DNA of 56,485 nt, taken from NCBI RefSeq assembly GCF_004795015.1, contig NZ_SSBI01000054.1, positions 1-56,485 on the forward strand. The letters are read 5' to 3'. A program made the position numbers and the translations under genes. Below the pieces are notes generated by a model that saw only the letters and a list, made by a program, of their open reading frames with translations, did no database searches and was not told the DNA's origin. This document shows, in pieces, positions 36,714 to 45,992 of this stretch; the stretch's first letter is position 1; each line of letters starts with the position of its first letter. The stretch comes from Streptomyces sp. A1277 (lineage in GTDB: Bacteria; Actinomycetota; Actinomycetes; Streptomycetales; Streptomycetaceae).

Positions 36714-36804
36714 GTCGTGGTGCGGGACGGTGTTGTTGTCCCGGTATGTCGACGAGCCTGTAACAACGGTCAAGGAAACGGCCACCGGCGGGATACACCG
36801 GAGC

Positions 36805-37863
36805 ATGACCCAGAACACCCCGCTCTCCCCCTGTCACCTCCCCACCGCCGGTATGCGTCAACGCGTGGTGTCGGCCGCGCAGTTGAAGGCGATGGGTGTC
36901 CCGCCCGGACAGGCCGCCGAGCAGTGCCGGGCCGGTGGTCCGTGGCAGCAGCCGCTGCCCGGTGTCTTCGTGCTGCACCCCGGACCGCTCAGCGGCCGGG
37001 AGCGGCTGCGGTCCGCCCTGCTGTACGCGGGCCGGCCACCGGCGTCCGGTCGGCGGCCGGCCCCGTCGCGGGCCGCCGACCCGGCGTACGGCGAGGCGAT
37101 GCTCACCGGGCTCGCCGCGCTCTCGCTGTACGGCTTCGCCGCCGTGCCGCCCGCCTCCGCCGTGGAGCGCATCGACGTGCTGGTGCCCCGGGTGCGGCGG
37201 CTGCGCTCGGCCGGGTACGCCCGGCTGCTGCGCACCGCCGAACTGCCGCGCCCAAAGCGGCGGGACGGGCTGCCGGTGGCGCCGGTGGCCCGGGCGCTGG
37301 CGGACGCGGTGGCCGGGCTCGGGGACGCGCTCGCGGTGCGCCGGCTGCTCACCGAGGCGGTGCGCGGCGGCCACTGCGAACCGGCCGTGGTGGTCGGTGA
37401 GCTGAACCGCGCCAAGGTGCTCGGGCGGCCGCAGGTGGTGAACGCGGTCGACTCCCTGCTGGCCGAGGGGCGGGCCATGGCGGAGGAGCGGCTGTACGGC
37501 ATGGTGCGGACGCACGGGCTCAAGGAGCCCCTGTGGAACGTGGATCTGCGGCTGCCCGGCGGCCCGCACCTGGGCGGGGTGGACGCCTACTGGCCCGATG
37601 AGGCGGTCGCCGTGGAGCTGGACACCCGGGCCCCGCGCCACAGCCGGCTGGACGAGGGCCGCCGGCAGGAGGAGCACGAGGCCGAGTGGTCCGCGTACGC
37701 CGCCCGGCGCGAGCACCTGGAGCGGCTCGGCGTCACCGTCGTCCACCTCACGCCGAAGAAGCTGCGGGACGCGCGGGAGCAGCAGGCGGCCATGGTGCGG
37801 ACAGCGCTGATGGCGTCGGCGGACCGGGAGCCGCCGGCGTATGTCGTGATCCTGCCCCGCTGA
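36805..37863 (+). CDS. AbiEi-like / DUF559-like hypothetical protein
   Basis: A 352-residue protein. The N-terminal half resembles the winged-helix AbiEi-type antitoxin family (ITAAQL-like start, GVFVLHPGPLSGRERLRSALLYAG, AMLTGLAALSLYGF). The C-terminal ~110 residues resemble the DUF559/PD-(D/E)XK fold (GVDAYWPDEAVAVELDTRAPRHS, matching D-x(n)-ExD). No AbiEii toxin gene is adjacent, so a classic toxin-antitoxin role is unsupported. ATG 36805 has GGAG just upstream. Related genes are common in Streptomyces and uncharacterised. Confidence 0.72.
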   Translation: MTQNTPLSPCHLPTAGMRQRVVSAAQLKAMGVPPGQAAEQCRAGGPWQQPLPGVFVLHPGPLSGRERLRSALLYAGRPPASGRRPAPSRAADPAYGEAMLTGLAALSLYGFAAVPPASAVERIDVLVPRVRRLRSAGYARLLRTAELPRPKRRDGLPVAPVARALADAVAGLGDALAVRRLLTEAVRGGHCEPAVVVGELNRAKVLGRPQVVNAVDSLLAEGRAMAEERLYGMVRTHGLKEPLWNVDLRLPGGPHLGGVDAYWPDEAVAVELDTRAPRHSRLDEGRRQEEHEAEWSAYAARREHLERLGVTVVHLTPKKLRDAREQQAAMVRTALMASADREPPAYVVILPR

Positions 37864-38089
37864 GACGGTCCCGAATCCCCGCGAAACCGCGCCGAATCCC
37901 CGCCGAGGCCGGAGTTCCGTCACGTATGGGGGTGTTCGTCCCCGCTGACGCTTCGGCCCCACTGGCGGGATTCCGCCATGTCCGCAACAAGCCCCCCACA
38001 ACTCTCCACAAAGCCCTGTCATCTACGAAAGGGTGAGCGGTCATCCGGTACCGATTTCCGGACTCTCTCTTTCACATACAGGGATGCTG

Positions 38090-41000
38090 ATGACCTCCGA
38101 ATCCCCCGGTTACATATCCGGAGCGAGACGCGCGGCCCGAGTGGCGGCCGCCGCCGGCCTGGTGGCCGCACTGGCCGCCACCGGCGTCACCCCCGTCTTC
38201 GCCTCCGACGACCCGGCCACCGCACCCGTGAAGGCCGCCGGCACGAGCCCGGCGGACAAGCTGGGCACGGCCGACGCCGAAATCCTGACCAAGGCCAAGG
38301 CCAAGGGCGAGAAGAACATCACCATGATGGTCGCCACCGCCCCCGGTGCGACCGAGCAGGTCACCAAGCAGCTGGACGCCGTCAAGGGCTCCGTGCTGGG
38401 GCGTGCGTACGACAAGCTCGGGTACGTACGGGCGACCGTGCCGACCTCCGCCGCCGAGGCCACCATCAAGGCGGCGTCGAAGCTCAGCTCCGTCCACGGC
38501 ATCGATCTCAAGCAGGAGATCATGCTGGACGACCCGACCCCCGCGGCCGACCGGGCGACCGGCGGCAAGGCCAAGGTGAAGTCGACCGGGACCTACGCGG
38601 CCCCCGGGAAGAAGACGCCGGCGAAGAACCCGTACAACCCGTCCTTCGAGACCGGTGCGGTCGACTTCGTCAAGCAGCACCCGAAGGCCGACGGCCGCGG
38701 CATCACCATCGGCGTCCTGGACGCGGGTGTGGACCTCGGTCACCCCGCGCTGCAGAAGACCACCACCGGCGAGCGCAAGATCACCGACTGGGTGACCGCC
38801 ACCGACCCGGTCAGCGACGGCGACGGCACCTGGCTGCGGATGACGGACGCCGTGTCCGGCCCGGTGTTCACCTACAAGGGGCGCACCTACTCCGCCCCCA
38901 AGGGCTCGTACCGGATCAGCGTGTTCGCCGAGGCCGCCACCAAGGGCGGCGACATGGCGGGCGACCTGAACCGCGACGGCGACACCACCGACACCTGGGC
39001 CGTGCTCTACGACCCGGTCACCGGCACCACCCGGGTCGACCTGAACGACAACGCGGACTTCAGGGACGACACCGCCCTCAAGCCGTACAAGGAGAAGCAC
39101 CAGGTCTCCTACTTCGGCAAGGACGACCCGCGCACCGACGTGGTCGAGCGCATCCCGTTCGTCGTGGAGAACCGCGAGAACGTCGTGTACAACGCGGCGG
39201 GCGACACCTCCGACTACGTCTCCATCGGGGTCATCGAGTCCGAGCACGGGACGCACGTCGCGGGCATCACCGCCGCCAACGGCCTGTTCGGCGGCAAGAT
39301 GAACGGCGCCGCGCCCGGCGCGAAGATCGTCTCCTCGCGCGCCTGCACCTGGTCCGGCGGCTGCACCAACATCGCGCTCACCGAGGGCATGATCGACCTC
39401 GTCGTGAACCGCGGCGTGGACGTCGTCAACATGTCGATCGGCGGTCTGCCGCCGCTCAACGACGGCAACAACGCCCGCGCGGAGCTGTACAAGCGGCTGG
39501 TCGACATCTACGGCGTCCAGCTGGTCATCTCGGCCGGCAACGACGGCCCCGGCGTCAACACCATCGGTGACCCCGGCCTCGCCGACCACGTCATCTCGGT
39601 CGGCGCGTCCATCTCCAAGGAGACCTGGGCCGCCAACTACGGCTCCAACGTCACCAAGAAGTACGACATGCTGCCCTTCTCCTCGCGCGGCCCGCGTGAG
39701 GACGGCGGCTTCACGCCGACCCTGACGGCGCCCGGCGCGTCGATCAACTCGACGCAGACCTGGCTGCCCGGTTCGCCGGTCGCCGAGGCGGGCTACTCGC
39801 TGCCGGCCGGCTACTCCATGCTCCAGGGCACCTCGATGGCCTCCCCGCAGGCCGCCGGCGCGACCGCACTGCTGCTGTCCGCCGCGAAGCAGAAGCACAT
39901 CGAGCTGCCCCCGGCCGACCTGCGCACCGCGCTGACCAGCACCGCCACCCAGATCAAGGGCGTGCCCGCGCACGCCCAGGGCGCCGGTCTGATCAACATC
40001 GTGGACGCCTGGAAGCTGATCAAGAAGCAGGGCTCCCCGGCGCACGAGTACTCGGTCAAGGCCCCCGTCGACACCGCGATCGACTTCGCGCTGAAGACCC
40101 CGGGCTTCGGCACCGGCCTCTACGACCGCGAGGGCGGCCTCAAGGCCGGCCAGAAGAAGACCTACGACGTCACGGTCACCCGCACCACGGGCCCGGACAA
40201 GAAGGTCGAGCACAAGCTGTCCTGGAAGTACAACGACGGCACCTTCAAGCTCGTCGGCTCGAACAAGGTCGCGCTGCCGCTGGGCAAGCCGGTGACGGTC
40301 AAGGTCCAGGCGAAGCCGGGCAGCGCGGGCGTGCACAGCGCGATCCTTCAGCTGGACGACAAGAAGACCGCCGGGACGGACCAGCAGATCCTGACCACGG
40401 TCGTCGTCTCCAAGGAGCTGGCCAAGCCGTCCTACGCGTTCAAGGCGTCCGGCTCGGTGCAGCGCAACGGCACCACGTCGTACTTCGTGACCGTGCCGGA
40501 GGGCGCCAAGACCCTTGAGGTCGCGATGAGCGCGCTGCGCTCGGGCAGCCAGACCCGCTTCATCTCCATCCACCCCTACGGGGTCGCGGTGGACGACAGC
40601 GGTACGCCGTACTGCTACCCGAACTACGAGAACCCGGCCAACACCTGCCGCCCCGACGTCCGCTCGTACCCGGACCCGCAGCCCGGTGTCTGGGAGATCG
40701 AGGTCGAGGCCCGGCGCACGTCGCCGCTGCTGGACAACCCGTACAAGCTGGACGTCGCGCTGCTCGGCGCGACCTTCGACCCGGCGGTGCAGACCCTCGC
40801 CGAGGCGAAGATCGGCACCCCGGCGGCGGTGGACTGGAAGGTCACCAACAACGCGGGCGCGCTGGAGGGCAAGCTCGCGGGCGGCTCGCTGGGCTCGGCC
40901 GACGTCGAGCGTCCGTCGATCTCCACGGGCGGCGAGTACGTCAAGGAGGTCACCATCGGTGCGGGCGTCGAGAAGCTGGACGTCGCCATCGGCAACACCG

Positions 41001-41392
41001 CGGACGCCAACGCCGACCTGGACCTGTACGTCTTCAAGGGTTCCGCCCAGGTGGGCGCCTCCACCACGGCGGGCTCCGAGGAGTCCGTCAGCCTGGTGAA
41101 GCCGGCCGCCGGCACGTACACGGTCGTCATCGACGGGTACGACGTACCGGCCGGGACCACCGCGTTCGACTACCGCGACGTGTTCTACTCGGCGTCGCTC
41201 GGCACGATCTCCGTCGACGCGTCGAAGGCCGTGAACCTGGCCCCCGGCGCCTCGGCCAAGGTCGGTGCCGAGGTGAAGGTCGCCGGTGCGGCCCCCGAGG
41301 GCCGGCAGTTCTTCGGCGAGATCAGCCTCGTGAACGCCCGGGGCACCGCGGCGGGCACCGGCAGCGTCGTGATCGAGAAGGTCACGCCGTAG
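38090..41392 (+). CDS. Large secreted subtilisin-like serine protease (S8)
   Basis: A 1100-residue secreted protease. A signal peptide (about residues 11-39, ending VFASD) is followed by a propeptide-like region (about 60-150). The catalytic domain has Asp211 (GVLDAGVDLG), His386 (SEHGTHVAG), oxyanion Asn484 (SAGNDGPG) and Ser582 (GTSMASPQAAG). The long gap between Asp and His shows an insert of about 130 residues. The C-terminal ~480 residues are beta-sandwich-like, including a pre-peptidase C-terminal-like segment (about 950-1040). ATG 38090 is preferred over 38084 because GGGA is spaced correctly. Confidence 0.92.
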   Translation: MTSESPGYISGARRAARVAAAAGLVAALAATGVTPVFASDDPATAPVKAAGTSPADKLGTADAEILTKAKAKGEKNITMMVATAPGATEQVTKQLDAVKGSVLGRAYDKLGYVRATVPTSAAEATIKAASKLSSVHGIDLKQEIMLDDPTPAADRATGGKAKVKSTGTYAAPGKKTPAKNPYNPSFETGAVDFVKQHPKADGRGITIGVLDAGVDLGHPALQKTTTGERKITDWVTATDPVSDGDGTWLRMTDAVSGPVFTYKGRTYSAPKGSYRISVFAEAATKGGDMAGDLNRDGDTTDTWAVLYDPVTGTTRVDLNDNADFRDDTALKPYKEKHQVSYFGKDDPRTDVVERIPFVVENRENVVYNAAGDTSDYVSIGVIESEHGTHVAGITAANGLFGGKMNGAAPGAKIVSSRACTWSGGCTNIALTEGMIDLVVNRGVDVVNMSIGGLPPLNDGNNARAELYKRLVDIYGVQLVISAGNDGPGVNTIGDPGLADHVISVGASISKETWAANYGSNVTKKYDMLPFSSRGPREDGGFTPTLTAPGASINSTQTWLPGSPVAEAGYSLPAGYSMLQGTSMASPQAAGATALLLSAAKQKHIELPPADLRTALTSTATQIKGVPAHAQGAGLINIVDAWKLIKKQGSPAHEYSVKAPVDTAIDFALKTPGFGTGLYDREGGLKAGQKKTYDVTVTRTTGPDKKVEHKLSWKYNDGTFKLVGSNKVALPLGKPVTVKVQAKPGSAGVHSAILQLDDKKTAGTDQQILTTVVVSKELAKPSYAFKASGSVQRNGTTSYFVTVPEGAKTLEVAMSALRSGSQTRFISIHPYGVAVDDSGTPYCYPNYENPANTCRPDVRSYPDPQPGVWEIEVEARRTSPLLDNPYKLDVALLGATFDPAVQTLAEAKIGTPAAVDWKVTNNAGALEGKLAGGSLGSADVERPSISTGGEYVKEVTIGAGVEKLDVAIGNTADANADLDLYVFKGSAQVGASTTAGSEESVSLVKPAAGTYTVVIDGYDVPAGTTAFDYRDVFYSASLGTISVDASKAVNLAPGASAKVGAEVKVAGAAPEGRQFFGEISLVNARGTAAGTGSVVIEKVTP

Positions 41393-41423
41393 CCACACGG
41401 TGCTGAACATGTGATCCGTACGA

Positions 41424-41460
41424 CAGTGGGGCGGGCGCTCGCCGAGCGCCCGCCCCACTG
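41424..41460 (+). terminator. Terminator of the S8 protease gene
   Basis: CAGTGGGGCGGGCGCTCG (41424-41441) is complementary to 41443-41460, giving a long GC stem 31 bases past the stop. Confidence 0.88.
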
Positions 41461-41569
41461 GCCCGCACGCCCCCGTCCGCAGGTCGGACAATGGATTGGA
41501 CAAGGCGGCCGTGGACATACGCATCATGGACCGGCAATCGAGCCCGTTCGTACGTCTGAGGGAGTTCCC

Positions 41570-42598
41570 GTGAAGGTCGGAATCGTCGGCGCCACCGGTC
41601 AGGTAGGCACAGTCATGCGCAGCATCCTGGCCGAGCGGAAGTTCCCGGCCGACGAACTGCGGCTGTTCGCCTCCGCGCGCTCGGCGGGCTCCACCATCGA
41701 GTGGCAGGGACGCGAGATCACCGTCGAGGACGCCGCCACGGCCGACTACACCGGCCTGGACATCGTGCTCTTCTCCGCCGGCGGCGCCACCTCCAAGGCA
41801 CTGGCCGAGAAGGTCGCCTCGCAGGGTGCCGTCGTGATCGACAACTCCTCCGCCTGGCGCAAGGACCCCCAGGTCCCGCTGGTCGTCTCCGAGGTCAACC
41901 CGCACGCGATCGCCGACCGCCCCAAGGGCATCATCGCCAACCCGAACTGCACCACGATGGCCGCCATGCCCGTGCTGCGCCCCCTGCACGAGGAGGCGGG
42001 GCTCGAAGCGCTGACCGTCGCCACGTACCAGGCGGTCTCCGGCTCCGGACTGGCCGGCGTCGCCGAGCTGCACGGCCAGGCGTCCAAGGTCGTCGCCGAC
42101 GCCGACAAGCTCACCCACGACGGGTCGGCCGTCGACTTCCCCGAGCCCGGCGTCTACAAGCGCCCCATCGCCTTCAACGTGCTGCCGCTGGCCGGCTCCA
42201 TCGTGGACGACGGCTCCTTCGAGACGGACGAGGAGCAGAAGCTCCGCAACGAGTCCCGCAAGATCCTGGAGATCCCGGAGCTGAAGGTCTCCGGCACCTG
42301 CGTCCGGGTGCCGGTCTTCTCCGGCCACTCGCTCCAGGTCAACGCCCGCTTCGCCCGCCCGATCGGCGTGGAGCGCGCGTACGAGCTGCTGAAGGACGCC
42401 CCGGGCGTCGAGCTCTCCGAGATCCCCACCCCGCTCCAGGCCGCCGGGCAGGACGCGTCCTTCGTGGGGCGCATCCGCAACGACGAGACCGTGGAGAACG
42501 GCCTCGCGCTGTTCGTCTCCAACGACAACCTGCGCAAGGGCGCGGCGCTGAACGCGGTCCAGATCGCGGAGCTGGTGGCCGCGGAGCTCGCCGGCTGA
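41570..42598 (+). CDS. asd: Aspartate-semialdehyde dehydrogenase
   Basis: A 342-residue enzyme that reduces aspartyl phosphate to aspartate semialdehyde for lysine, threonine and methionine synthesis. The Rossmann motif is VGIVGATGQVG at the N-terminus and the catalytic Cys127 is in NPNCTTMAAMP. The start is the GTG at 41570, with GGAG 5 bases upstream. The aspartokinase gene is not nearby in this window. Confidence 0.96.
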   Translation: MKVGIVGATGQVGTVMRSILAERKFPADELRLFASARSAGSTIEWQGREITVEDAATADYTGLDIVLFSAGGATSKALAEKVASQGAVVIDNSSAWRKDPQVPLVVSEVNPHAIADRPKGIIANPNCTTMAAMPVLRPLHEEAGLEALTVATYQAVSGSGLAGVAELHGQASKVVADADKLTHDGSAVDFPEPGVYKRPIAFNVLPLAGSIVDDGSFETDEEQKLRNESRKILEIPELKVSGTCVRVPVFSGHSLQVNARFARPIGVERAYELLKDAPGVELSEIPTPLQAAGQDASFVGRIRNDETVENGLALFVSNDNLRKGAALNAVQIAELVAAELAG

Positions 42599-42677
42599 AG
42601 CCGGAGGCCGGGGCAGTGCCGCTGCGCGGGGCTGCCCCCTTCCCCGCCCCTTCCCGAAACCGGCGCTCCGCCCCGGG

Positions 42678-42706
42678 CCCCGCGCCTCGAACGCCGGCGG
42701 GGCTGG
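42678..42706. repeat. Dispersed stem-loop repeat, copy 2
   Basis: The loop TCGAACGCC (42687-42695) is flanked by GC-rich complementary arms (CGCGCC with GGCGGG), followed by GCTGGA. Compared with copy 1 the stem bases differ but mostly still pair. Confidence 0.55.
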
Positions 42707-42722
42707 ATGGTGCGGCGGGGCT

Positions 42723-43223
42723 TCATCCGCGCCGCACCTCGAAGTGCCAGCAGCCGTACTCCACGGCTCGTACGTGGACCAGCTCCACCGCCGGGTCCGC
42801 GAACGCCTCCGCGAACGCCTCGTCGTACCCGCGCTCCTCGTCCGCGGGGATCTCCAGGAGCCGGCCGCCCACGATGTGCCCCTCCGCGTCGTAGCGCCGC
42901 ACGGTCCGCAGCGCGCCCGCGCGGGAGAACGGGTAGCCCTTCCGGCCGGGCTCCGGCCCCTCGCACTCCTCGGCGTGGACGAAGACGGGGCCCTGCTCGT
43001 CGTAGGCCCCCGGGCGGGCCCAGGCCGCCGCCGCCCAGCGCCGCAGCGGGGCGTAGGAGACGAGGGCGATCCGCTCCCCCGCCTCGGTGCCGCGCAGGCA
43101 GCACCGCAGCGGGCTGCCCGCCTCGGTGGCGGTGTACGGGACGCAGGGGCGTCCCGCGTCGTCGGTCTCGCGGAGTTCCTTGAGCGCGTCCGGTTCGATC
43201 GCGCGTGCCTCGTATGCGGTCAT
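42723..43223 (-). CDS. DUF1203 family protein
   Basis: A 166-residue protein fitting DUF1203 (CVPYTATEAGSPLRCCLR; GERIALVSYAPL; PVFVHAEECEG; C-terminal VEYGCWHFEVRR). It has no signal peptide or membrane segment and its biochemical role is unknown. The ATG at 43221-43223 has GGAGG 8 bases upstream. It is divergent from the second aminopeptidase gene, with a 113-base shared promoter region. Confidence 0.82.
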   Translation of the reverse strand: MTAYEARAIEPDALKELRETDDAGRPCVPYTATEAGSPLRCCLRGTEAGERIALVSYAPLRRWAAAAWARPGAYDEQGPVFVHAEECEGPEPGRKGYPFSRAGALRTVRRYDAEGHIVGGRLLEIPADEERGYDEAFAEAFADPAVELVHVRAVEYGCWHFEVRRG

Positions 43224-43336
43224 ACGACGAGCCTCCCTCGGCGCGGCGCCACGGTCCGGCGGAAAACGGACATCGCCCTGGGTGCGGGTCCCGTGGAAGG
43301 ATGACGGGAAACATCACAGAGCAAGGAGATGACCGC

Positions 43337-45913
43337 GTGCCTGGCACGAATCTGACCCGCGAAGAGGCACAGGAGCGGGCGCGCCTGCTGACCGTGGACG
43401 CGTACGAGATCGATCTCGACCTCTCCGGAGCGCAGGAGGGCGGGACCTACCGGTCCGTCACCGTCGTGCGCTTCGACTCCGCCGAAGCCGGTGCGGAGAG
43501 CTTCATCGACCTGATCGCCCCCGCGGTGCACGAGGTCGAACTGAACGGCAAGGCGCTGGACGTCGCGGCGGTCTTCCGCGACTCGCGCATCGCCCTGCCG
43601 CACCTGCTGGCGGGCTCCAACGAGCTGAAGGTCGTCGCCGACTGCGCCTACACCAACACCGGCGAGGGGCTGCACCGCTTCGTCGACCCGGTGGACGAGC
43701 AGGCATACCTGTACACCCAGTTCGAGGTTCCGGACGCGCGCCGCGTCTTCGCCAACTTCGAGCAGCCGGACCTGAAGGCGACCTTCCGGTTCACCGTGAA
43801 GGCTCCGTCCGGCTGGACCGTGATCTCCAACTCGCCGACGCCCGAGCCCAGGGACGACGTCTGGTCGTTCGAGCCGACGCCGCGCATCTCCTCGTACATC
43901 ACCGCGCTGATCGTCGGCCCGTACCACTCGGTGCACAGCAGCTACGAGAAGGACGGCCGGACCGTCCCGCTGGGCATCTACTGCCGGCCCTCGCTCGCCG
44001 AGTACCTGGACGCGGACGCGATCTTCGACGTGACCCGGACGGGCTTCGACTGGTTCGAGGAGAAGTTCGACTACGCGTACCCGTTCGCCAAGTACGACCA
44101 GCTCTTCGTCCCGGAGTTCAACGCGGGCGCGATGGAGAACGCGGGCGCGGTCACCATCCGCGACCAGTACGTCTTCCGCTCCAAGGTGACGGACGCGGCG
44201 TACGAGACGCGGGCCGAGACCATCCTGCACGAGCTGGCCCACATGTGGTTCGGCGACCTCGTCACGATGGAGTGGTGGAACGACCTCTGGCTCAACGAGT
44301 CGTTCGCCACGTACACCTCGATCGCCTGCCTGGCGTACGCCGAGGGCTCGCAGTGGCCGCACTCGTGGACCACGTTCGCCAACTCCATGAAGACCTGGGC
44401 CTACCGGCAGGACCAGCTGCCCTCGACCCACCCGATCATGGCCGACATCCGCGACCTGGACGACGTCCTGGTCAACTTCGACGGCATCACGTACGCCAAG
44501 GGCGCCTCCGTCCTGAAGCAGCTGGTGGCGTACGTCGGCATGGACGAGTTCTTCCAGGGCGTCCAGGCGTACTTCAAGGCGCACGCCTTCGGCAACACCC
44601 GGCTGGCCGATCTGCTGGGCGCGCTGGAGAAGACCTCCGGCCGCGACCTGAAGACCTGGTCGAAGGCGTGGCTGGAGACGGCCGGCATCAACGTCCTGCG
44701 CCCGGAGATCGAGACCGACGAGAACGGTCACGTCACCTCCTTCACCGTGCTCCAGGAGGCCCCCGCGCTGCCCGCCGGCGCGAAGGGCGAGCCGACGCTG
44801 CGGCCGCACCGGATCGCCATCGGCTGCTACGACCTGGACGAGGCCGGGAAGCTGGTGCGTACGGACCGGATCGAGCTGGACGTGGACGGCGAGCGCACCA
44901 CCGTGCCGTTCCCGGCCGGTACCGCCCGCCCGGCCGTCGTCCTGCTCAACGACGACGACCTGTCGTACGCGAAGGTCCGCCTGGACGAGGAGTCGCTGCG
45001 GGTCGTCACGCAGCACCTGGGCGACTTCACCGAGTCGCTGCCGCGCGCCCTGTGCTGGGCTTCGGCCTGGGACATGACCCGGGACGGCGAGCTGGCCACC
45101 CGCGACTACCTCGCGCTGGTCCTGTCCGGGATCGGCAAGGAGTCCGACATCGGTGTCGTGCAGTCGCTGCACCGCCAGGTGAAGATGGCGCTCGACCTGT
45201 ACGCGATGCCGGAGTGGCGCGAGGCGGGTCTGACGCAGTGGACCGAGGCGACGCTCGCGCACCTGCGTGCGGCGGAGCCGGGCAGCGACCACCAGCTGGC
45301 CTGGGCGCGTGCCTTCGCGGCCACCGCCCGCACCCCCCAGCAGCTGGACCTGCTGCAGTCGCTGCTCGACGGCACCGAGGAGATCGAGGGCCTGACCGTC
45401 GACACCGAGCTGCGCTGGGCGTTCGTGCAGCGGCTGGCGGCCGGCGGGCTGCTGGACGAGGACGAGATCGACGCCGAGTACGCGCGCGACCGGACGGCGG
45501 CGGGCGAACGCCACGCGGCCTCCGCCCGTGCGGCGCGGCCCTCCGAGGAGGCGAAGGCCGAGGCGTGGGCGTCGGTCGTGGAGTCCGACAAGCTGCCGAA
45601 CTCCCTCCAGGAGGCGGTCATCGCCGGCTTCGTGCAGGCGGACCAGCAGGAGCTGCTGGCCCCGTACACGGAGAAGTTCTTCGCCGCGGTGAAGGACGTC
45701 TGGGACTCGCGGAGCCACGAGATGGCCCAGCAGGTCGCCATCGGCCTGTACCCGGCGCTCCAGGTCTCGCAGGAGACCCTGGACGCCACGGACGCCTGGC
45801 TGGCCTCGGCCGAGCCGGGTGCGGGTCTGCGCCGGCTGGTCTCGGAGTCCCGCTCGGGCGTGGAGCGGGCGCTGCGGGCGCGGGCGGCTGACGCGGCGGC
45901 GGCCACCGCGTAA
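43337..45913 (+). CDS. pepN: M1 family aminopeptidase N (copy 2)
   Basis: An 858-residue zinc aminopeptidase with GAMEN at 264-268, HELAH at 298-302 and Glu321 (LNESFATY). Its N-terminus (MPGTNLTREEAQERARLLTV) is the standard Streptomyces PepN sequence, so this is probably the orthologue and the 34039 gene the divergent paralogue. GTG 43337 has AAGGAG 8 bases upstream. It ends in a bidirectional terminator shared with the rsb operon. Confidence 0.96.
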   Translation: MPGTNLTREEAQERARLLTVDAYEIDLDLSGAQEGGTYRSVTVVRFDSAEAGAESFIDLIAPAVHEVELNGKALDVAAVFRDSRIALPHLLAGSNELKVVADCAYTNTGEGLHRFVDPVDEQAYLYTQFEVPDARRVFANFEQPDLKATFRFTVKAPSGWTVISNSPTPEPRDDVWSFEPTPRISSYITALIVGPYHSVHSSYEKDGRTVPLGIYCRPSLAEYLDADAIFDVTRTGFDWFEEKFDYAYPFAKYDQLFVPEFNAGAMENAGAVTIRDQYVFRSKVTDAAYETRAETILHELAHMWFGDLVTMEWWNDLWLNESFATYTSIACLAYAEGSQWPHSWTTFANSMKTWAYRQDQLPSTHPIMADIRDLDDVLVNFDGITYAKGASVLKQLVAYVGMDEFFQGVQAYFKAHAFGNTRLADLLGALEKTSGRDLKTWSKAWLETAGINVLRPEIETDENGHVTSFTVLQEAPALPAGAKGEPTLRPHRIAIGCYDLDEAGKLVRTDRIELDVDGERTTVPFPAGTARPAVVLLNDDDLSYAKVRLDEESLRVVTQHLGDFTESLPRALCWASAWDMTRDGELATRDYLALVLSGIGKESDIGVVQSLHRQVKMALDLYAMPEWREAGLTQWTEATLAHLRAAEPGSDHQLAWARAFAATARTPQQLDLLQSLLDGTEEIEGLTVDTELRWAFVQRLAAGGLLDEDEIDAEYARDRTAAGERHAASARAARPSEEAKAEAWASVVESDKLPNSLQEAVIAGFVQADQQELLAPYTEKFFAAVKDVWDSRSHEMAQQVAIGLYPALQVSQETLDATDAWLASAEPGAGLRRLVSESRSGVERALRARAADAAAATA

Positions 45914-45934
45914 CCGGGTCCGGACAAGGAGCAA

Positions 45935-45966
45935 GAAGGGGGCGCCTGCGACGAGGCGCCCCCTTC
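45935..45966. terminator. Bidirectional terminator between pepN copy 2 and the rsb operon
   Basis: A 13-bp perfect stem, GAAGGGGGCGCCT (45935-45947) with AGGCGCCCCCTTC (45954-45966), has a 6-nt loop and lies between convergent stops. Confidence 0.9.
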
Positions 45967-45992
45967 GCGCTGCCCGGGGCTGCCGGGACCGG

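Noticed and set aside
34003..38022. A 1339-codon minus-strand open frame opposite pepN and the AbiEi-like gene
   Set aside because: It is an antisense shadow of GC-rich coding DNA. It runs across two real genes and an intergenic terminator and encodes low-complexity Arg/Gly/Val-rich sequence.
34039..41392. A secreted protease plus aminopeptidase block as a natural-product or RiPP maturation cluster
   Set aside because: No precursor peptide, modifying enzyme or dedicated transporter is present. These look like general proteolysis genes.
38072..42328. A 1418-codon minus-strand open frame opposite the S8 protease and asd
   Set aside because: It is a shadow frame; the plus strand has the catalytic motifs, signal peptide and Shine-Dalgarno sequence.
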